NCBI RefSeq assembly: GCF_025149945.1
Contig: NZ_JALXVH010000018.1
Location: 1 to 49,037, forward strand
Direction: 5' to 3'
DNA length: 49,037 nucleotides
From: Kocuria sp. p3-SID1428
GTDB lineage: Bacteria; Actinomycetota; Actinomycetes; Actinomycetales; Micrococcaceae
Shown: positions 1-10,690 of the stretch, one piece after another
Layout of the letters: every line of letters begins with the position of its first letter
Position numbering within the stretch: position 1 is the stretch's first letter
Notes under the pieces: model-generated
Told to the model about the DNA's origin: nothing
What the model saw: the letters and a program-made list of their open reading frames with translations, nothing else
The model's database searches: none
Position numbers and translations under genes: made by a program

Positions 1-6
1 AGAACC

Positions 7-1266
7 TCACTTGAGGAAGTCCGGGAAGTCCAGCGAGTCCTTGCGACCCGAGGACTTGGGGGTGCCGCTCTCCGGGGGGAGATCGACGTCGAAGCCGGCG
101 TCGTCCGGGACATCGTCGTTCGACGGGGTCGAGGAGGCCGCCGAGGCGCCGCCCCACGACCCCGCTGCCGAGCCGCCGAAGCCCGAGCCCTGGCCGCCGC
201 GCTGGGCGGAGGAGCTCGAGGCCGTGGACGGAGCGCCCGCGCCGGCGCCGAAGGCGGCGCGGGTCGAGGCGGCCTGCTGCGCGGCCGGCGAGTTCGCGTT
301 GGCGTTGGTCTCCTGCGAGAGGGAGTCGAAGCCTGCGGCGATCACGGTGACGCGGGCGCTGTCGCCCAGGGCGTCGTCGATGACCGCCCCGAAGATGATG
401 TTGGCCTCCGGGTGGGCGACCTCCTGGACCAGGCGCGCGGCCTCGTTGATCTCGAACAGGCCGAGATCCGAGCCGCCCTGGATGGACAGCAGCACGCCGT
501 GGGCGCCGTCGATCGAGGCCTCGAGCAGCGGCGAGGCGATCGCCAGCTCGGCGGCCTTGACGGCGCGGTCCTCGCCCTGGGCCGAGCCGATGCCCATGAG
601 CGCGGAGCCCGCGCCCTGCATGACGGACTTGACGTCGGCGAAGTCGAGGTTGATCAGACCCGGCGTGGTGATCAGGTCGGTGATGCCCTGCACACCCGAC
701 AGCAGCACCTGGTCCGCGGACTTGAAGGCATCCAGCATGGACACGTTGCGGTCCGAGATGGACAGCAGGCGGTCGTTCGGGATCACGATGAGGGTGTCGA
801 CCTCATCGCGCATGGTCTCGATGCCGTTCTCCGCCTGGTTCGAGCGGCGACGGCCCTCGAAGGTGAACGGACGAGTGACCACGCCGATGGTCAGCGCGCC
901 CAGCGAGCGAGCGATGCGCGCGACGACGGGGGCGCCGCCGGTGCCGGTTCCGCCGCCCTCGCCGGCGGTCACGAAGACCATGTCGGCCCCCTTCAGGACC
1001 TCCTCGATCTCCTCATGGTGATCCTCGGCCGCCTGGCGCCCGACATCCGGGTTGGCGCCGGCGCCCAGGCCGCGGGTCAGCTCGCGGCCGACATCGAGCT
1101 TGACGTCGGCATCCGACATCAGCAGCGCCTGGGCATCCGTGTTGATCGCGATGAACTCCACACCGCGGAGTCCCTCCTCGATCATGCGGTTGACGGCGTT
1201 GACGCCGCCGCCGCCGATGCCGACGACCTTGATGACGGCCAGATAGTTCTGGGGCGTGGTGTCCAT
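7..1266 (-). CDS. ftsZ: Cell division protein FtsZ
   Basis: Tubulin-like GTPase that polymerises into the Z ring at midcell. The 419-aa protein has the [10 protein letters not shown] nucleotide loop at residues 16-25, the tubulin signature GGGTGTG at 104-110 and the T7 loop NLDFADVK at 206-213. A Ser/Gly/Ala-rich linker covers about 320-405, and the C-terminal peptide LDFPDFLK is what binds FtsZ partners. I chose the ATG at 1266: it has AGGG upstream and the conserved N-terminus, while the frame runs open for 37 more unconserved codons. It is the last gene of the dcw cluster, 249 bases after ftsQ. The sepF/yggT/divIVA genes that usually follow would lie off the left edge. Confidence 0.97.
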   Translation of the reverse strand: MDTTPQNYLAVIKVVGIGGGGVNAVNRMIEEGLRGVEFIAINTDAQALLMSDADVKLDVGRELTRGLGAGANPDVGRQAAEDHHEEIEEVLKGADMVFVTAGEGGGTGTGGAPVVARIARSLGALTIGVVTRPFTFEGRRRSNQAENGIETMRDEVDTLIVIPNDRLLSISDRNVSMLDAFKSADQVLLSGVQGITDLITTPGLINLDFADVKSVMQGAGSALMGIGSAQGEDRAVKAAELAIASPLLEASIDGAHGVLLSIQGGSDLGLFEINEAARLVQEVAHPEANIIFGAVIDDALGDSARVTVIAAGFDSLSQETNANANSPAAQQAASTRAAFGAGAGAPSTASSSSAQRGGQGSGFGGSAAGSWGGASAASSTPSNDDVPDDAGFDVDLPPESGTPKSSGRKDSLDFPDFLK

Positions 1267-1394
1267 GATCACCCTGTCTTGTTTCGGGGCCGCCGACCTG
1301 CATCGACGGTGGGGTCCGCGTTGATCCCCCAGCTTCAACCTTCGATTCAAGGTCGAGATATATGCCTGAGGGCTCATGCTCTGATTTCCGGGTC

Positions 1395-1422
1395 AGCCTA
1401 ACAACCGACACGGCGTGGTCAC
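1395..1422 (-). promoter_or_regulatory. Candidate ftsZ promoter
   Basis: On the minus strand, GTGACC (1422-1417), a 16-base spacer and TAGGCT (1400-1395) resemble -35 and -10 hexamers. Transcription would start near 1388, giving a leader of about 120 bases before ftsZ. Actinobacterial ftsZ genes commonly have their own promoters in the ftsQ-ftsZ gap. The match is moderate and other promoters in the gap are possible. Confidence 0.3.
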
Positions 1423-1451
1423 GAGTTCGCGGCGCGTGTTGAGCGCATTGA

Positions 1452-1468
1452 GTCCCCGATCCGGGGAC
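1452..1468. repeat. Inverted repeat in the ftsQ-ftsZ gap
   Basis: GTCCCCG-ATC-CGGGGAC is a perfect 7-bp stem with a 3-base loop, 48 bases past the ftsQ stop. No T-run follows on the minus strand. It could be a weak terminator or attenuator separating ftsQ from the ftsZ promoter, or a protein-binding dyad. Confidence 0.4.
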
Positions 1469-1515
1469 ATCTGTTCAACTCTCACCTGAAAGTGCAAGGA
1501 AATACCGCGGGACGA

Positions 1516-2529
1516 CTACTCAAGGACCGGGTGCCGGGGCGCGGAGACGTCATAGACCTCGACGGCGCCGGTGGCCTCCGAGGCATCCACGAGCTCGGCC
1601 AGGACCTCTGCCTTGAGCGCGCTGTCCGTGTCATCGCCCCAGCGCACCGTGACGTCGTCCTGCAGCTCGAGCATCACGACCCCGCCCGATTCGGCGCGCG
1701 CCGTGCGGACCTGCTCCAGCAGCGACGACGGCAGCGAGGCCAGCACGGAGCCGACCGTCTCCCAGTCCTCCGTGCCCAGCACCTCGGTCCCGCCGGCGAT
1801 CACGGGGACCTGGATCTGCTCGCGGTCGGCGACCTGCTCGAGCTGCACTCCGTCGCGGTCTACGAGCTGCCAGCCATCGCCGTCAGCGATGGCGGCCACC
1901 GGGATCCGCTCCTGGACCTCGACCCGCAGGGTCCCGCTGCCGCCAGCACTGGTATCCACGGAGGCCACCGCCGGGAAGTCCGCGAGCAGGGACTGGACCT
2001 CATCGGCCGAGATCCGTGTCATGGACTTGCCCTCGAGCGGCTGCAGCGCCTCCTCGACCGCCGCCTGATCGCTCAGGGAGAGGCCCTCGATCTCCAGGGA
2101 GCGCACCGCGAACAGCGGGGAGAGGAAGACGGCCCACAGGATCAGGGCCACGACCAGCAGGGCCACTACGATGCGCACCAGGCGGCGCATCCGCGGGGAG
2201 AGCCGCCGCCCGCCATCATCGTGGCGCCCGCCGCCCTCCGAGCCCCTGGATCCGGAGCGGGACGAGCCCAGCTGCAGCGTGCGCCGCCAGTCGCTGAACT
2301 GCCCGCCGCCCGTGGGCACCGGCTCGAACTCGGACTCGCGCTGCTCATCGACAGCTGCGACCTTGCCCCGGCTGTTGACGCGCACCCGGGCAGACCCGCC
2401 GCGCCCCTCGGCGGACGAGGCCGGCTCGGATGTCGTCTCGGCGCGCGCCGAGTCCTGCTCGCGCAGGGTGCTCGCGCCCTCCGATGTGCCGTCGAAGCGC
2501 GGCTGGCGGGGCCGGGGTCCTCCTGCCAT
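1516..2529 (-). CDS. ftsQ: Cell division protein FtsQ
   Basis: Bitopic divisome protein linking early and late division proteins. The 337-aa sequence has a long, disordered, charged cytoplasmic N-tail (1-115), one membrane helix at about 117-137, then a POTRA-type domain (about 141-210, starting FAVRSLEIEGL) and the FtsQ beta domain. The ATG shares one base with the murC stop (TGATG), so translation is probably coupled. The low conservation outside the POTRA region is normal for the family. Order (murC-ftsQ-ftsZ) and topology make the call firm. Confidence 0.93.
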   Translation of the reverse strand: MAGGPRPRQPRFDGTSEGASTLREQDSARAETTSEPASSAEGRGGSARVRVNSRGKVAAVDEQRESEFEPVPTGGGQFSDWRRTLQLGSSRSGSRGSEGGGRHDDGGRRLSPRMRRLVRIVVALLVVALILWAVFLSPLFAVRSLEIEGLSLSDQAAVEEALQPLEGKSMTRISADEVQSLLADFPAVASVDTSAGGSGTLRVEVQERIPVAAIADGDGWQLVDRDGVQLEQVADREQIQVPVIAGGTEVLGTEDWETVGSVLASLPSSLLEQVRTARAESGGVVMLELQDDVTVRWGDDTDSALKAEVLAELVDASEATGAVEVYDVSAPRHPVLE

Positions 2530-3986
2530 CAGGCCGAGGCCCCCGCCTGCCCGGTGTCCTCCAGCGCGCTGAGCAGGCCGGGGCCCAGAGCCGTGACGTC
2601 GCCGGCGCCGACCGTGAGCACCAGATCCCCCTGCCCGGCCTGAGCCGCGATCTGGGCGATCGCCTCCTGGGGATCGAAGGCGCTGCGCACCGACTCCCCT
2701 GCGGCATCGGCGATCAGCTCGGCGGAGACGCCCTCGAGAGGATCCTCCCGGGCAGCGTAGATCGGCAGGACCCAGGCCTGGTCCGCGAGCTCGAGCGCCT
2801 GGGCGAACTGCGCGGCGAAGGCCTGCGTGCGGGAGAACAGGTGCGGCTGGAAGACCACCAGGACGCGATGCTCCCCCGCGACCCGTCGGGCGGCGCTCAG
2901 CGCGGCGCGGACCTCGGTGGGGTGATGGGCGTAGTCGTCGATGACCCGCACGCCCCGGGCCTCGCCCTTGAGGTCGAAACGTCGATCGGAGCCGTGGAAC
3001 CCGGCCAGCCCCCGCAGCGCGTCCTCGGCCGGGACCCCGGCGATCCGGGTGACCGCGAAGGCCGCCGCCGCGTTGAGCACGTTGTGCTCTCCGGGGACCT
3101 CCAGGCGCAGGCGGTGGCTCCAGCGATCGGCCCCCTCGCCCACGCTCAGCTCGGCGGTGGCCCCGATGCCCTCGGTGCGGATGTCGCTGAGACGGATCTG
3201 GGCGGAGGCGTCGGTGCCGTAGGTGACCACGCTGCCGCCGCGGCGGCGCACGGCCTCGGCGAGTCGGCGCGAGCCGGCATCGTCCTGGCAGGCCACCAGC
3301 GTGCCGCCGGAGCGCACGGTGCCGGCGAAGTCCTCGAAGGCCTGGAAGAACGCCTCCTCGGAGCCGTAGTGGTCCAGGTGGTCGGGCTCGATGTTGGTGA
3401 CCACAGCGATCGTGGGCGCGTAGGAGAGGAAGGAGCCGTCGGACTCATCGGCCTCGGCCACGAACCAGCGGCCGCGGCCCAGATGGGCATTGGTGCCCAG
3501 ATCGGCGACGTGCGCGCCGATGGCCCACGACGGGTCCTGCCCGCACTCCTGCAGAGCCACCGCGGCCATGGACGACGTGGTGGTCTTGCCGTGCGTGCCG
3601 GCCACGGCGACCACCTGGGAGCCGTGCATGGCCACGGCCAGCGCCTGGGAGCGGTGCAGCACGCGCAGCCCCGCCTCCCGAGCGGCCGCCAGTTCGGGGT
3701 TGGTCTCGCGGATCGCCGTGGAGATCACGACGGTCCGGGCCTCGGCGATGTTCTCGGCCGACTGCCCGATGCTGATGCGGGCACCGCGCTCGCGCAGCGC
3801 GTCGAGGCCGCGGGAGTCCTGGGCATCCGAGCCGGAGACGCTCACGCCGTGGGCGAGCAGCAGACGGGCGACGGCGGACATGCCCGCCCCGCCGATGCCG
3901 ATCAGGTGGGTGCGGCCCAGGGCGGCGGGGTCGGTGTCCACGCCCATGGACTCGTTCGGGGACCCGGTTGCGGGATCAGTGCTCAT
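2529..3986 (-). CDS. murC: UDP-N-acetylmuramate--L-alanine ligase MurC
   Basis: Cytoplasmic Mur ligase that adds L-alanine to UDP-MurNAc using ATP, the first step of stem-peptide synthesis. The 485-aa protein has the N-terminal [11 protein letters not shown]-binding loop (30-37) and the ATP P-loop GTHGKTTT at 130-137. Further on are [11 protein letters not shown] and the C-terminal [10 protein letters not shown] motif typical of MurC. The ATG at 3986 has AGGAGG a few bases upstream, lying inside the end of murG, whose stop overlaps this gene by 11 bases. Confidence 0.97.
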   Translation of the reverse strand: MSTDPATGSPNESMGVDTDPAALGRTHLIGIGGAGMSAVARLLLAHGVSVSGSDAQDSRGLDALRERGARISIGQSAENIAEARTVVISTAIRETNPELAAAREAGLRVLHRSQALAVAMHGSQVVAVAGTHGKTTTSSMAAVALQECGQDPSWAIGAHVADLGTNAHLGRGRWFVAEADESDGSFLSYAPTIAVVTNIEPDHLDHYGSEEAFFQAFEDFAGTVRSGGTLVACQDDAGSRRLAEAVRRRGGSVVTYGTDASAQIRLSDIRTEGIGATAELSVGEGADRWSHRLRLEVPGEHNVLNAAAAFAVTRIAGVPAEDALRGLAGFHGSDRRFDLKGEARGVRVIDDYAHHPTEVRAALSAARRVAGEHRVLVVFQPHLFSRTQAFAAQFAQALELADQAWVLPIYAAREDPLEGVSAELIADAAGESVRSAFDPQEAIAQIAAQAGQGDLVLTVGAGDVTALGPGLLSALEDTGQAGASA

Positions 3987-5109
3987 GTCGTGCCTCCTGC
4001 AGGATCAGTTCAGCCATGGTCGCGTCCGCATCGCGCACGCCAGCCCCTCGAGCCGCACGGGTCATCTCGGCCAGGCCGTCGGGGGAAGTGAGCAGGGGCA
4101 GCACGTTCGCGCGGTACCACTCGGGGGTGAACTCCGAGTCCTCGACGAGCCGGGCGGCGCCTGCGGCCACGAGGGATCGGGCGTTGAGGGCCTGCTCGCC
4201 GTTGCCGATCGGCAGCGGCACGAAGATCGCCGGCAGGCCGACGGCGGCGACCTCGGAGACGGTGGCGGCTCCGGCGCGGGCGATCAGCAGATCGGCGGCG
4301 GCGTAGACGTCCTCCATGCCGTCGACGTACTCGACCTGCCGGTAGCCCTCCGCCTCGAGCGGGCGAAGGTCCGGGGTGAGCACCGGCTTGTCCCGGCCGG
4401 TGATGTGCAGCAGCTGGTAGCCGTGCTCGGCGATCCCCCGCACGATGCCCTGGATCGTGCGGTTGATGGCCACGGCTCCGGAGGATCCTCCCGTGACGAT
4501 CACGGTCGTCCGGTCGGGCTCCAGGCCCAGTCGCAGACGTGCCTGACGCTGGGCGACCGAGCGGTCGAGCTGCGAGATCTCCCGGCGCATGGGCATCCCG
4601 ACCGTGCGCGCGCCCTTCAGCGGGGTGTCGGGGAAGGCGGTGGCCACGACGGAGGCGAAGCGAGCTCCCACGCGGTTGGCCAGCCCCGGACGGGCATTGG
4701 CCTCGTGGATCACCACCGGCACACCACGACGACGGGCGGCCAGGTACATGGGCGTGCAGACGTAGCCGCCCACCCCCACCACCACGTCGGCCTGGCGGTC
4801 GTCGATGATCCGCCCGGCCTGGGTGATCGCCCCGCGCAGGCGCACGGGCAGCTTGAGCAGGTCGATGGAGGGACGGCGCGGCAGCGGGACGCGGTCGATG
4901 GTCTCCAGCGCCAGACCGGCGGCCGGGACCAGGCGGGTCTCCATGCCCGAGGCGGTGCCGACCGCAGTGACCTGCGCTGCGGGCTGCGCGCGCAGCACCG
5001 CCGCGGCGATCGCCAGCAGCGGCGACACGTGCCCCGCTGTGCCGCCGCCGGCCAGCACCACGCTCACGGGGCGCTGCGGCTCGGTCGGGTGGGGGTCGTG
5101 CTCGCTCAT
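3976..5109 (-). CDS. murG: Undecaprenyl-PP-MurNAc-pentapeptide GlcNAc transferase MurG
   Basis: Membrane-associated GT-B glycosyltransferase that converts lipid I to lipid II. The 377-aa protein starts with the glycine-rich loop [13 protein letters not shown] and has a second loop [13 protein letters not shown]. Near the C-terminus, [13 protein letters not shown] and [13 protein letters not shown] form the UDP-GlcNAc site; the NGEQ form is the usual actinobacterial version. The frame is open 57 codons further upstream, but the ATG at 5109 has an AGGAG site and matches the family N-terminus. It follows ftsW after 46 bases and overlaps murC by 11 bases. Confidence 0.96.
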   Translation of the reverse strand: MSEHDPHPTEPQRPVSVVLAGGGTAGHVSPLLAIAAAVLRAQPAAQVTAVGTASGMETRLVPAAGLALETIDRVPLPRRPSIDLLKLPVRLRGAITQAGRIIDDRQADVVVGVGGYVCTPMYLAARRRGVPVVIHEANARPGLANRVGARFASVVATAFPDTPLKGARTVGMPMRREISQLDRSVAQRQARLRLGLEPDRTTVIVTGGSSGAVAINRTIQGIVRGIAEHGYQLLHITGRDKPVLTPDLRPLEAEGYRQVEYVDGMEDVYAAADLLIARAGAATVSEVAAVGLPAIFVPLPIGNGEQALNARSLVAAGAARLVEDSEFTPEWYRANVLPLLTSPDGLAEMTRAARGAGVRDADATMAELILQEARHEH

Positions 5110-5155
5110 GCGGCTGCTCCTGCGGTGTACGGGACGTGCGTTCGGATCCGAGGGC

Positions 5156-6532
5156 TCAGGCGTCCCCTCGGCGGCGGATGACTCGTCCGCGGCGGATGTC
5201 ATGGACCTCGGCGATGGGCTCGCGCTCATCATCGAGCAGGTCGTCGTAGCTGCCCTCGTCGTGGTAGGCATCGTACGCATCCTCGTCCGGCCGCGGCCGT
5301 CGGGGCGCGACGGCGCGAGAGCGCGGCGGCGGGATCGACTCGACCATGCCGACGGAGGGCCGACGGGCGAAGGACATCACCACGCCCACCGCCGACAGGC
5401 ACATCAGCAGCGACGAACCGCCGTAGCTGATGAACGGCAGCGGCACGCCGATCACGGGCAGCACGGCGGTGACCATGCCGATGTTCACGAAGGCCTGCCC
5501 GATCAGCCAGGCCAGGATGCCGCCGGTGATGATGCGCTCGAAGCCCGAGGTGCAGCGCATCAGGACCCGGGCCATGGCCACCGCCATCACGGCGAACAGC
5601 GCCAGGATGCTCACGGTGCCGAGCAGCCCGAGCTCCTCGCCGATGATCGCGAAGATGAAGTCGTTGTGCGCCTCGGGGACGTAGTTGTACTTGGAGCGCG
5701 ACTGCCCCAGGCCCACACCCCACCAGCCGCCGGTGGCCAGCGCGGAGAGTCCGTGCATGGCCTGGTAGCAGCCCGCCGAGGGGTCGCAGTCCCCGGTCAG
5801 CCAGGAGCTCACGCGCTCGAGGCGGTGCGGTGCGGAGATCACGAAGGCCAGTGACACGGCGGCGCCTGCGGCGAAGGCCGTGAGGATCCAGCGGATCGGC
5901 ACACCGGCGAAGAACACCGCGGCCAGATAGATCAGCAGGAAGATGCCCGCCGTGCCCATGTCGCGGCCGTACATCACGAACGCCACCGGCACGACGACGG
6001 CCACGGCCGAGGGCCACAGTGCGTCCTTGAGCGTGCGGATGCGCCCGGCCACGCGACCGAGCCACACGCCGAGGGCCAGGATGCAGGTCAGCTTGGCGAT
6101 CTCGGAGGGCTGCAGCGTCAAGCCGCCGATCGACAGCCAGTTCCGGTTGCCGCCGACCTCGATGCCGAACGGCACCACGAGCGCCAGGATGACCACGGAG
6201 ATCCAGAACAGCAGGATCGCCAGGCGGCGCATGAGTCGGGCCGGCATGCGCGAGAGCACGAACATGGAGATCAGCCCCAGCCCGCCGAAGACCAGCTGAC
6301 GCACGAACAATCCGTAGGCCGACTGCTCGGCCGAGATCGACTCGACGGCCGAAGCGGAGAGCACCATCATGGCGCCGATCGCGAAGAGCAGGACCGCGCT
6401 GATGGCCAGCGCGTAGTAGGACTGCAGCAGCGGGCCGGTGCGGATGCTGTCCTCGACTCGGCGCAACGGGCCGGGATGCCGGTCGATCCGGTCCCGCAGC
6501 CGGGTGGCGAGCCCCCCGGTCCTCGGGCTCAC
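5156..6532 (-). CDS. ftsW: SEDS peptidoglycan polymerase FtsW
   Basis: Multi-pass SEDS-family glycosyltransferase that polymerises lipid II at the septum with its partner FtsI. The 458-aa protein has about ten membrane helices, the loop segment [20 protein letters not shown], and the signature [19 protein letters not shown] hydrophilic, acidic C-tail of about 70 residues ends in a basic [13 protein letters not shown] took the GTG at 6532, which overlaps the murD stop as GTGA. The frame is open far upstream only because of high GC. FtsI is encoded in the same cluster. Confidence 0.95.
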   Translation of the reverse strand: MSPRTGGLATRLRDRIDRHPGPLRRVEDSIRTGPLLQSYYALAISAVLLFAIGAMMVLSASAVESISAEQSAYGLFVRQLVFGGLGLISMFVLSRMPARLMRRLAILLFWISVVILALVVPFGIEVGGNRNWLSIGGLTLQPSEIAKLTCILALGVWLGRVAGRIRTLKDALWPSAVAVVVPVAFVMYGRDMGTAGIFLLIYLAAVFFAGVPIRWILTAFAAGAAVSLAFVISAPHRLERVSSWLTGDCDPSAGCYQAMHGLSALATGGWWGVGLGQSRSKYNYVPEAHNDFIFAIIGEELGLLGTVSILALFAVMAVAMARVLMRCTSGFERIITGGILAWLIGQAFVNIGMVTAVLPVIGVPLPFISYGGSSLLMCLSAVGVVMSFARRPSVGMVESIPPPRSRAVAPRRPRPDEDAYDAYHDEGSYDDLLDDEREPIAEVHDIRRGRVIRRRGDA

Positions 6533-8058
6533 GAGAGGCGCTCCACCAGATCGGCCACGCTGCGCGCGAAGGCCTCGCCGCGGTGGCCGTAGTCCCGGAA
6601 CTGGTCCATGGAGGCGGCCGCCGGGGCCATCAGCACGGTGTCGCCGTCCACGGCCACGCGGTGAGCGGCCTCGACGGCGGCGCGCATGACCGCCTCGCCG
6701 TCGCTGAGATCCTCCAGGCCCTCCGCGGCGCGCAGGATCGGCACCTCCGGGGCGGAGGCGGCAAGGGCCGCCTCGAGCCGCTCGTTGTCGGTGCCGATCA
6801 GCACGACGGCCCGCAGGCGTCCGGCGTGGGCGGCGACCAGCTCGGAGCTGTCCGTTCCCTTGGCCAGCCCGCCGGCGATCCACACCACCGGGTCGAAGGC
6901 CGACAGCGAGGCAGCGGCGGCGTGCGGGTTGGTGGCCTTGGAGTCATCGACCCACACCACGCCGAAGGTCTTGGCCACGGGCTGGATGCGGTGCCCGCCC
7001 GGTTCCCAGGCGGCCAGGCCGCGGGCGGTGTCCTCGCCGGAGACCCCGGCGGCACGGGCCAATGCGGCTGCGGCCAGCGCGTTGGTCACCCCGTGCGGGG
7101 TCGGCACGGGCTTGATCGACTCGACCAGCCCGACCTCCAGTGCCTGGTTGCGGCGGTCTGCCAGGAACGCGCGGTCCACGAGCAGCTCCTCGACCACGCC
7201 GAGCATGGAGATCTCCGGGTTGCCCGCCGTGAAGCCGATGGCCCGGCAGCCCTCCACGACGTCCGCCTCCTCGACCATCTCGCGGGTGCGAGGGTCGGCG
7301 ACGCTGTAGACGGCGGCGACCTGGCAGTTCTCGTAGATCCGCGACTTGTCGGCCACGTAGTTCTCGAATCCCCCGTGCCAGTCCACGTGGTCCTCGGCCA
7401 CGTTGAGGCACACCGCGGCCAGCGGGGAGACCGAGTGCGCCCAGTGCAGCTGGAAGCTCGACAGCTCGACGGCCAGGACGTCGTAGTCGACGGGGTCGCG
7501 CAGGGCATCGAGGATCGGGGTGCCCACGTTGCCCACGGCCAGCGCCTTGAGCCCGCCGGCCTGGAGCATGGCCTCGGCCATCTGCACGGTGGTGGTCTTG
7601 CCGTTGGTGCCGGTGATGCACACCCACTGGGCGGTGGGCCGCCCCGCCCGCTCGCGGAGGCGCCAGGCCAGCTCGACGTCGCCCCAGATCTGGATGCCGC
7701 GCGAGACGGCCTCGGCCAGGACGGTGTCGTCGGGACGGAAGCCCGGGGAGGTCACCACGAGCTGCGGGTCCTGGCCGTCGACCTGCGGCAGTCCTGCCAC
7801 GGCCTCCGCGCCCAGCAGGACCTCGGCGGCGCCCACGATCCCCAGGGTCTCGGCCTTCTGCCGGTTGGCCTCGGAGTCCCGGCCGTCGATGACGACCACG
7901 CGGGCGCCGAGCTCGATCAGCGTGTCCGCGGCGGCGAAGCCCGACACGCCGATGCCCAGCACCACGACGCGAAGGTCCGCCCAGTCGGCGTCCCAGCTGG
8001 TCAGCGACGCCAGCCGGGGGTCGTCCAGGACGGGATTCTCGTTGCTGGCATGGATCAC
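6529..8058 (-). CDS. murD: UDP-MurNAc-L-alanine--D-glutamate ligase MurD
   Basis: Cytoplasmic Mur ligase adding D-glutamate, the second stem-peptide step. The 509-aa protein has an N-terminal GIGVSGFAAA loop, the P-loop GTNGKTTT, the NVAEDHVDWHG segment, HRIQPVA and DDSKATNPHAA, all in family order. The start is GTG at 8058, overlapping the mraY stop as GTGA. It lies between mraY and ftsW in the standard actinobacterial order. Confidence 0.96.
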   Translation of the reverse strand: MIHASNENPVLDDPRLASLTSWDADWADLRVVVLGIGVSGFAAADTLIELGARVVVIDGRDSEANRQKAETLGIVGAAEVLLGAEAVAGLPQVDGQDPQLVVTSPGFRPDDTVLAEAVSRGIQIWGDVELAWRLRERAGRPTAQWVCITGTNGKTTTVQMAEAMLQAGGLKALAVGNVGTPILDALRDPVDYDVLAVELSSFQLHWAHSVSPLAAVCLNVAEDHVDWHGGFENYVADKSRIYENCQVAAVYSVADPRTREMVEEADVVEGCRAIGFTAGNPEISMLGVVEELLVDRAFLADRRNQALEVGLVESIKPVPTPHGVTNALAAAALARAAGVSGEDTARGLAAWEPGGHRIQPVAKTFGVVWVDDSKATNPHAAAASLSAFDPVVWIAGGLAKGTDSSELVAAHAGRLRAVVLIGTDNERLEAALAASAPEVPILRAAEGLEDLSDGEAVMRAAVEAAHRVAVDGDTVLMAPAAASMDQFRDYGHRGEAFARSVADLVERLS

Positions 8059-9221
8059 AGGAACGCGCCTCCGTTGGAGATGAGCCACTCGCCGTAGAAC
8101 ACCGCGAGCGCGACGGCAGTGAAGAGCCCGGCGATGATCCAGAAGCGCACGACGATCGTGACCTCCTGCCATCCCTTGAGCTCGAAGTGGTGCTGCAGGG
8201 GCGCCATCTTGAAGATGCGCTTGCCGCCGGAGAGCTTGAACCAGCCGACCTGCAGGATCACCGAGACGGTGATGAGCACGAACAGCCCCGCGATCAGCAC
8301 GAGCAGCAGCTCCGTGCGAGTCAGGATCGCGAACGCCGCGAGAGCGCCGCCCAGGCCCAGGGAGCCGGTGTCGCCCATGAAGATCTTGGCCGGCGACGTG
8401 TTCCACCACAGGAAGCCGATCAGCGCTCCCACCAGGGCGGCGGCCAGGACGGTGAGGTCCGAGGGATCGCGCACGGTGTAGCACAGCCCGGGTCCGCCGT
8501 CTGCGCACAGGTGGTCCGTCTGCCACAGGCTGATCATGAGGTAGCCGGAGAAGACGAGGATCGATGCGCCCGTGGCCAGGCCGTCGAGCCCGTCGGTGAG
8601 GTTGACGGCGTTGGTGGTCGCTGTCGCGATGAGGTTGACCCACACGATGTAGAGGATCAGGCCCAGGATCACGAGCACGACGGTGCGCTCGGAGCTCAGG
8701 GCCTCGACGAGCCCGCCGCCCAGCTGGCCGAGGCCCAGGTCCAGACCGGTGTCGCGGGTCAGCGAGACCTCGGTCGAGCCGGGGGTGCGGCCCTGCTGGT
8801 CGGGCAGCATCAGCGTGAGCACCGCGAAGATCGTGCCGATCGTGCCCTGAAGCGCGATCTTGCCGCCGGGGCTCAGGCCCAGGTTCTGCTTCTTGGTGAT
8901 CTTCTTGGCATCGTCGATCCCTCCGACAAAGCCCATGCCGAGCATGAGGAAGGCGGCCAGCAGCCCGGAGGCGGTGGGCCCGATCCACTGTCCCGTGAAC
9001 AGCCCGACGACGGTTTGCGAGATCAGGTAGGCGAGCACGGCCGAGCCCAGGATCGCCACGCCGCCCATGGTGGGCGTGCCGCGCTTGGTCTGGTGGCTCG
9101 AGGGCCCGTCCTCGCGGATGAACTGGCCGTAGCCGCGGCTGGCCAGGAAGCGGATGAACAGCGGGGTGCCCAGGATCGACAGGATCAGACCCAGTGCTGC
9201 GGCGACGATGATCTGGATCAT
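8055..9221 (-). CDS. mraY: Phospho-MurNAc-pentapeptide transferase MraY
   Basis: Polytopic membrane enzyme that transfers phospho-MurNAc-pentapeptide to undecaprenyl phosphate, making lipid I. The 388-aa protein has about ten membrane helices. Diagnostic motifs are GGIDDAKKITKKQNLG (catalytic Asp pair), NAVNLTDGLDGLA and FMGDTGSLGLGG, plus the N-terminal KRGTPTMGG. The ATG at 9221 overlaps the murF stop as ATGA. Length is a little above the usual 360, because the loop after helix 4 is longer. Confidence 0.97.
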   Translation of the reverse strand: MIQIIVAAALGLILSILGTPLFIRFLASRGYGQFIREDGPSSHQTKRGTPTMGGVAILGSAVLAYLISQTVVGLFTGQWIGPTASGLLAAFLMLGMGFVGGIDDAKKITKKQNLGLSPGGKIALQGTIGTIFAVLTLMLPDQQGRTPGSTEVSLTRDTGLDLGLGQLGGGLVEALSSERTVVLVILGLILYIVWVNLIATATTNAVNLTDGLDGLATGASILVFSGYLMISLWQTDHLCADGGPGLCYTVRDPSDLTVLAAALVGALIGFLWWNTSPAKIFMGDTGSLGLGGALAAFAILTRTELLLVLIAGLFVLITVSVILQVGWFKLSGGKRIFKMAPLQHHFELKGWQEVTIVVRFWIIAGLFTAVALAVFYGEWLISNGGAFL

Positions 9222-10690
9222 GCTCGGCCTCCCTCGCCGGCGCCGGCGACCCGGTCGCCGAGCGTCTTGAGCCCCGCGGAGTTCGAGGACTTGAACAGGA
9301 CGATGTCTCCGGGTCGGAGGTTCTCTGCCAGGAAGGCCTCGGCCTCCTGGAGGTCCTCGACCCAGGCCGCCTCCTCGCCCCACGAGCCCTCGAGCTGAGC
9401 GGTGATGTAGGTGGGCCGCGCCAGCGGCCCCACGGCCAGCAGCCGGGAGATGTTGTAGCGCACCACGAGCGAGCCCAGTCGGTTGTGCTCCTCGACCGAG
9501 CTGTCGCCGAGCTCGTACATCTCCCCGAGCACGGCCCAGGTGCGGCGGTGCTGCGGCGAGTCCTGCGGCCCGCCCATGCGCGCCAGGGTCTGCAGCGCCC
9601 CTGCCATGGACTGCGGGTTGGCGTTGTAGGCGTCGTTGAGCACCGTCACGCCGTCGGGGCGCTCGGTGCGCTCCATGCGCCAGCGGCTGCCCGGGCCCAG
9701 GCCCTGCAGCACGACGGCGATCGTGGCGGCGGGGACGCCTGCCATCGAGGCGGCGGAGGCCGCGGCCAGGATATTGGAGACGTGGTGCTCGCCGATCAGC
9801 CCGGAGACCACGTGGTGCACGGAGCCGTCGGCGAAGTGCAGGTCCAGGGACGGGTGCCCGTCGTCGTCGGTCGAGATCCCGTCTGCCCACACGCGAGCCG
9901 CCGGGACCTCCGGGAGGATGCTCTGCTGCCCGGTGCCGAAGAACACGATCGGCGCCTGGGTGCGCGTGTGCATGGCGCGCACGCGGTCGTCGTCGTCGTT
10001 GAGGATCGCCACGCCGTCCGCGGACAGCGACTCGACCATCTCGCCCTTGGCGATTGCGATGTTCTCCACGCCGCCGAACTCGCCGGCGTGCGCGGAGCCC
10101 ACGCACAGCACGGTTCCCACGTCCGGGGAGACCATCCGGCACAGATAGGAGATATTGCCGATGTGGGTGGCGCCCATCTCCACGACGAGGTACTCGGTGG
10201 ACGCATCCGTGCGGAACACGGTCAGCGGCACGCCGACCTCGCCGTTGTAGGAGCCCTGCGGGGCCACGGTGGGACCCATCTCGGAGAGGATCGAGCGCAG
10301 CAGGTCCTTGGTGGTCGTCTTGCCGACCGAGCCGGTGACCGCGACCACCTTGAGGCCGTTGTCCTTGCGCAGCATGCGCACCACCGCGGAGGCCAGGACG
10401 CCCATGGCCTCCACGACATCCGGCACGCGCACCGACGGGAAGACGGTGCCGTCCTCGGCGGCGACCTCGCGCTCCACGAGCGCCAGCGGGGAGCCGGCTG
10501 CGAAGGCGGCGGCCACGAAGCGGTGGCCGTCGGTGACCTCCCCGGGCTTGGCGACGAACAGGGTCGCCTCCCCCGCCTCGCGGGAGTCGGTCGTCACGTG
10601 CTCGACGACGGGGCCGTCCTGCTGCGGCTCCAGCCCCAGCAGCTCGCCTCCGACGATCTCGGCGATGCGCCTGGCATTGAGAGGGATCAC
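9218..10690 (-). CDS. murF: UDP-MurNAc-tripeptide--D-Ala-D-Ala ligase MurF
   Basis: Mur ligase that adds the D-Ala-D-Ala dipeptide, giving the UDP-MurNAc-pentapeptide that MraY uses. The 490-aa protein has the P-loop VTGSVGKTTTKDLL, a DSRE motif near residue 40 and the family segment LNDAYNANPQSM. I chose the GTG at 10690 because it forms the same GTGA overlap with the upstream stop as other genes here; another GTG at 10702 is in frame. Confidence 0.95.
   Translation of the reverse strand: MIPLNARRIAEIVGGELLGLEPQQDGPVVEHVTTDSREAGEATLFVAKPGEVTDGHRFVAAAFAAGSPLALVEREVAAEDGTVFPSVRVPDVVEAMGVLASAVVRMLRKDNGLKVVAVTGSVGKTTTKDLLRSILSEMGPTVAPQGSYNGEVGVPLTVFRTDASTEYLVVEMGATHIGNISYLCRMVSPDVGTVLCVGSAHAGEFGGVENIAIAKGEMVESLSADGVAILNDDDDRVRAMHTRTQAPIVFFGTGQQSILPEVPAARVWADGISTDDDGHPSLDLHFADGSVHHVVSGLIGEHHVSNILAAASAASMAGVPAATIAVVLQGLGPGSRWRMERTERPDGVTVLNDAYNANPQSMAGALQTLARMGGPQDSPQHRRTWAVLGEMYELGDSSVEEHNRLGSLVVRYNISRLLAVGPLARPTYITAQLEGSWGEEAAWVEDLQEAEAFLAENLRPGDIVLFKSSNSAGLKTLGDRVAGAGEGGRA

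Noticed and set aside
1267..1377. 37-codon upstream extension of ftsZ
   Set aside because: Not conserved in FtsZ; the ATG at 1266 has a ribosome site and the expected N-terminus.
412..1401. Long open frame on the plus strand opposite ftsZ
   Set aside because: Shadow frame in high-GC DNA. The minus-strand frame encodes FtsZ with all motifs, and the plus frame has no recognisable domain.
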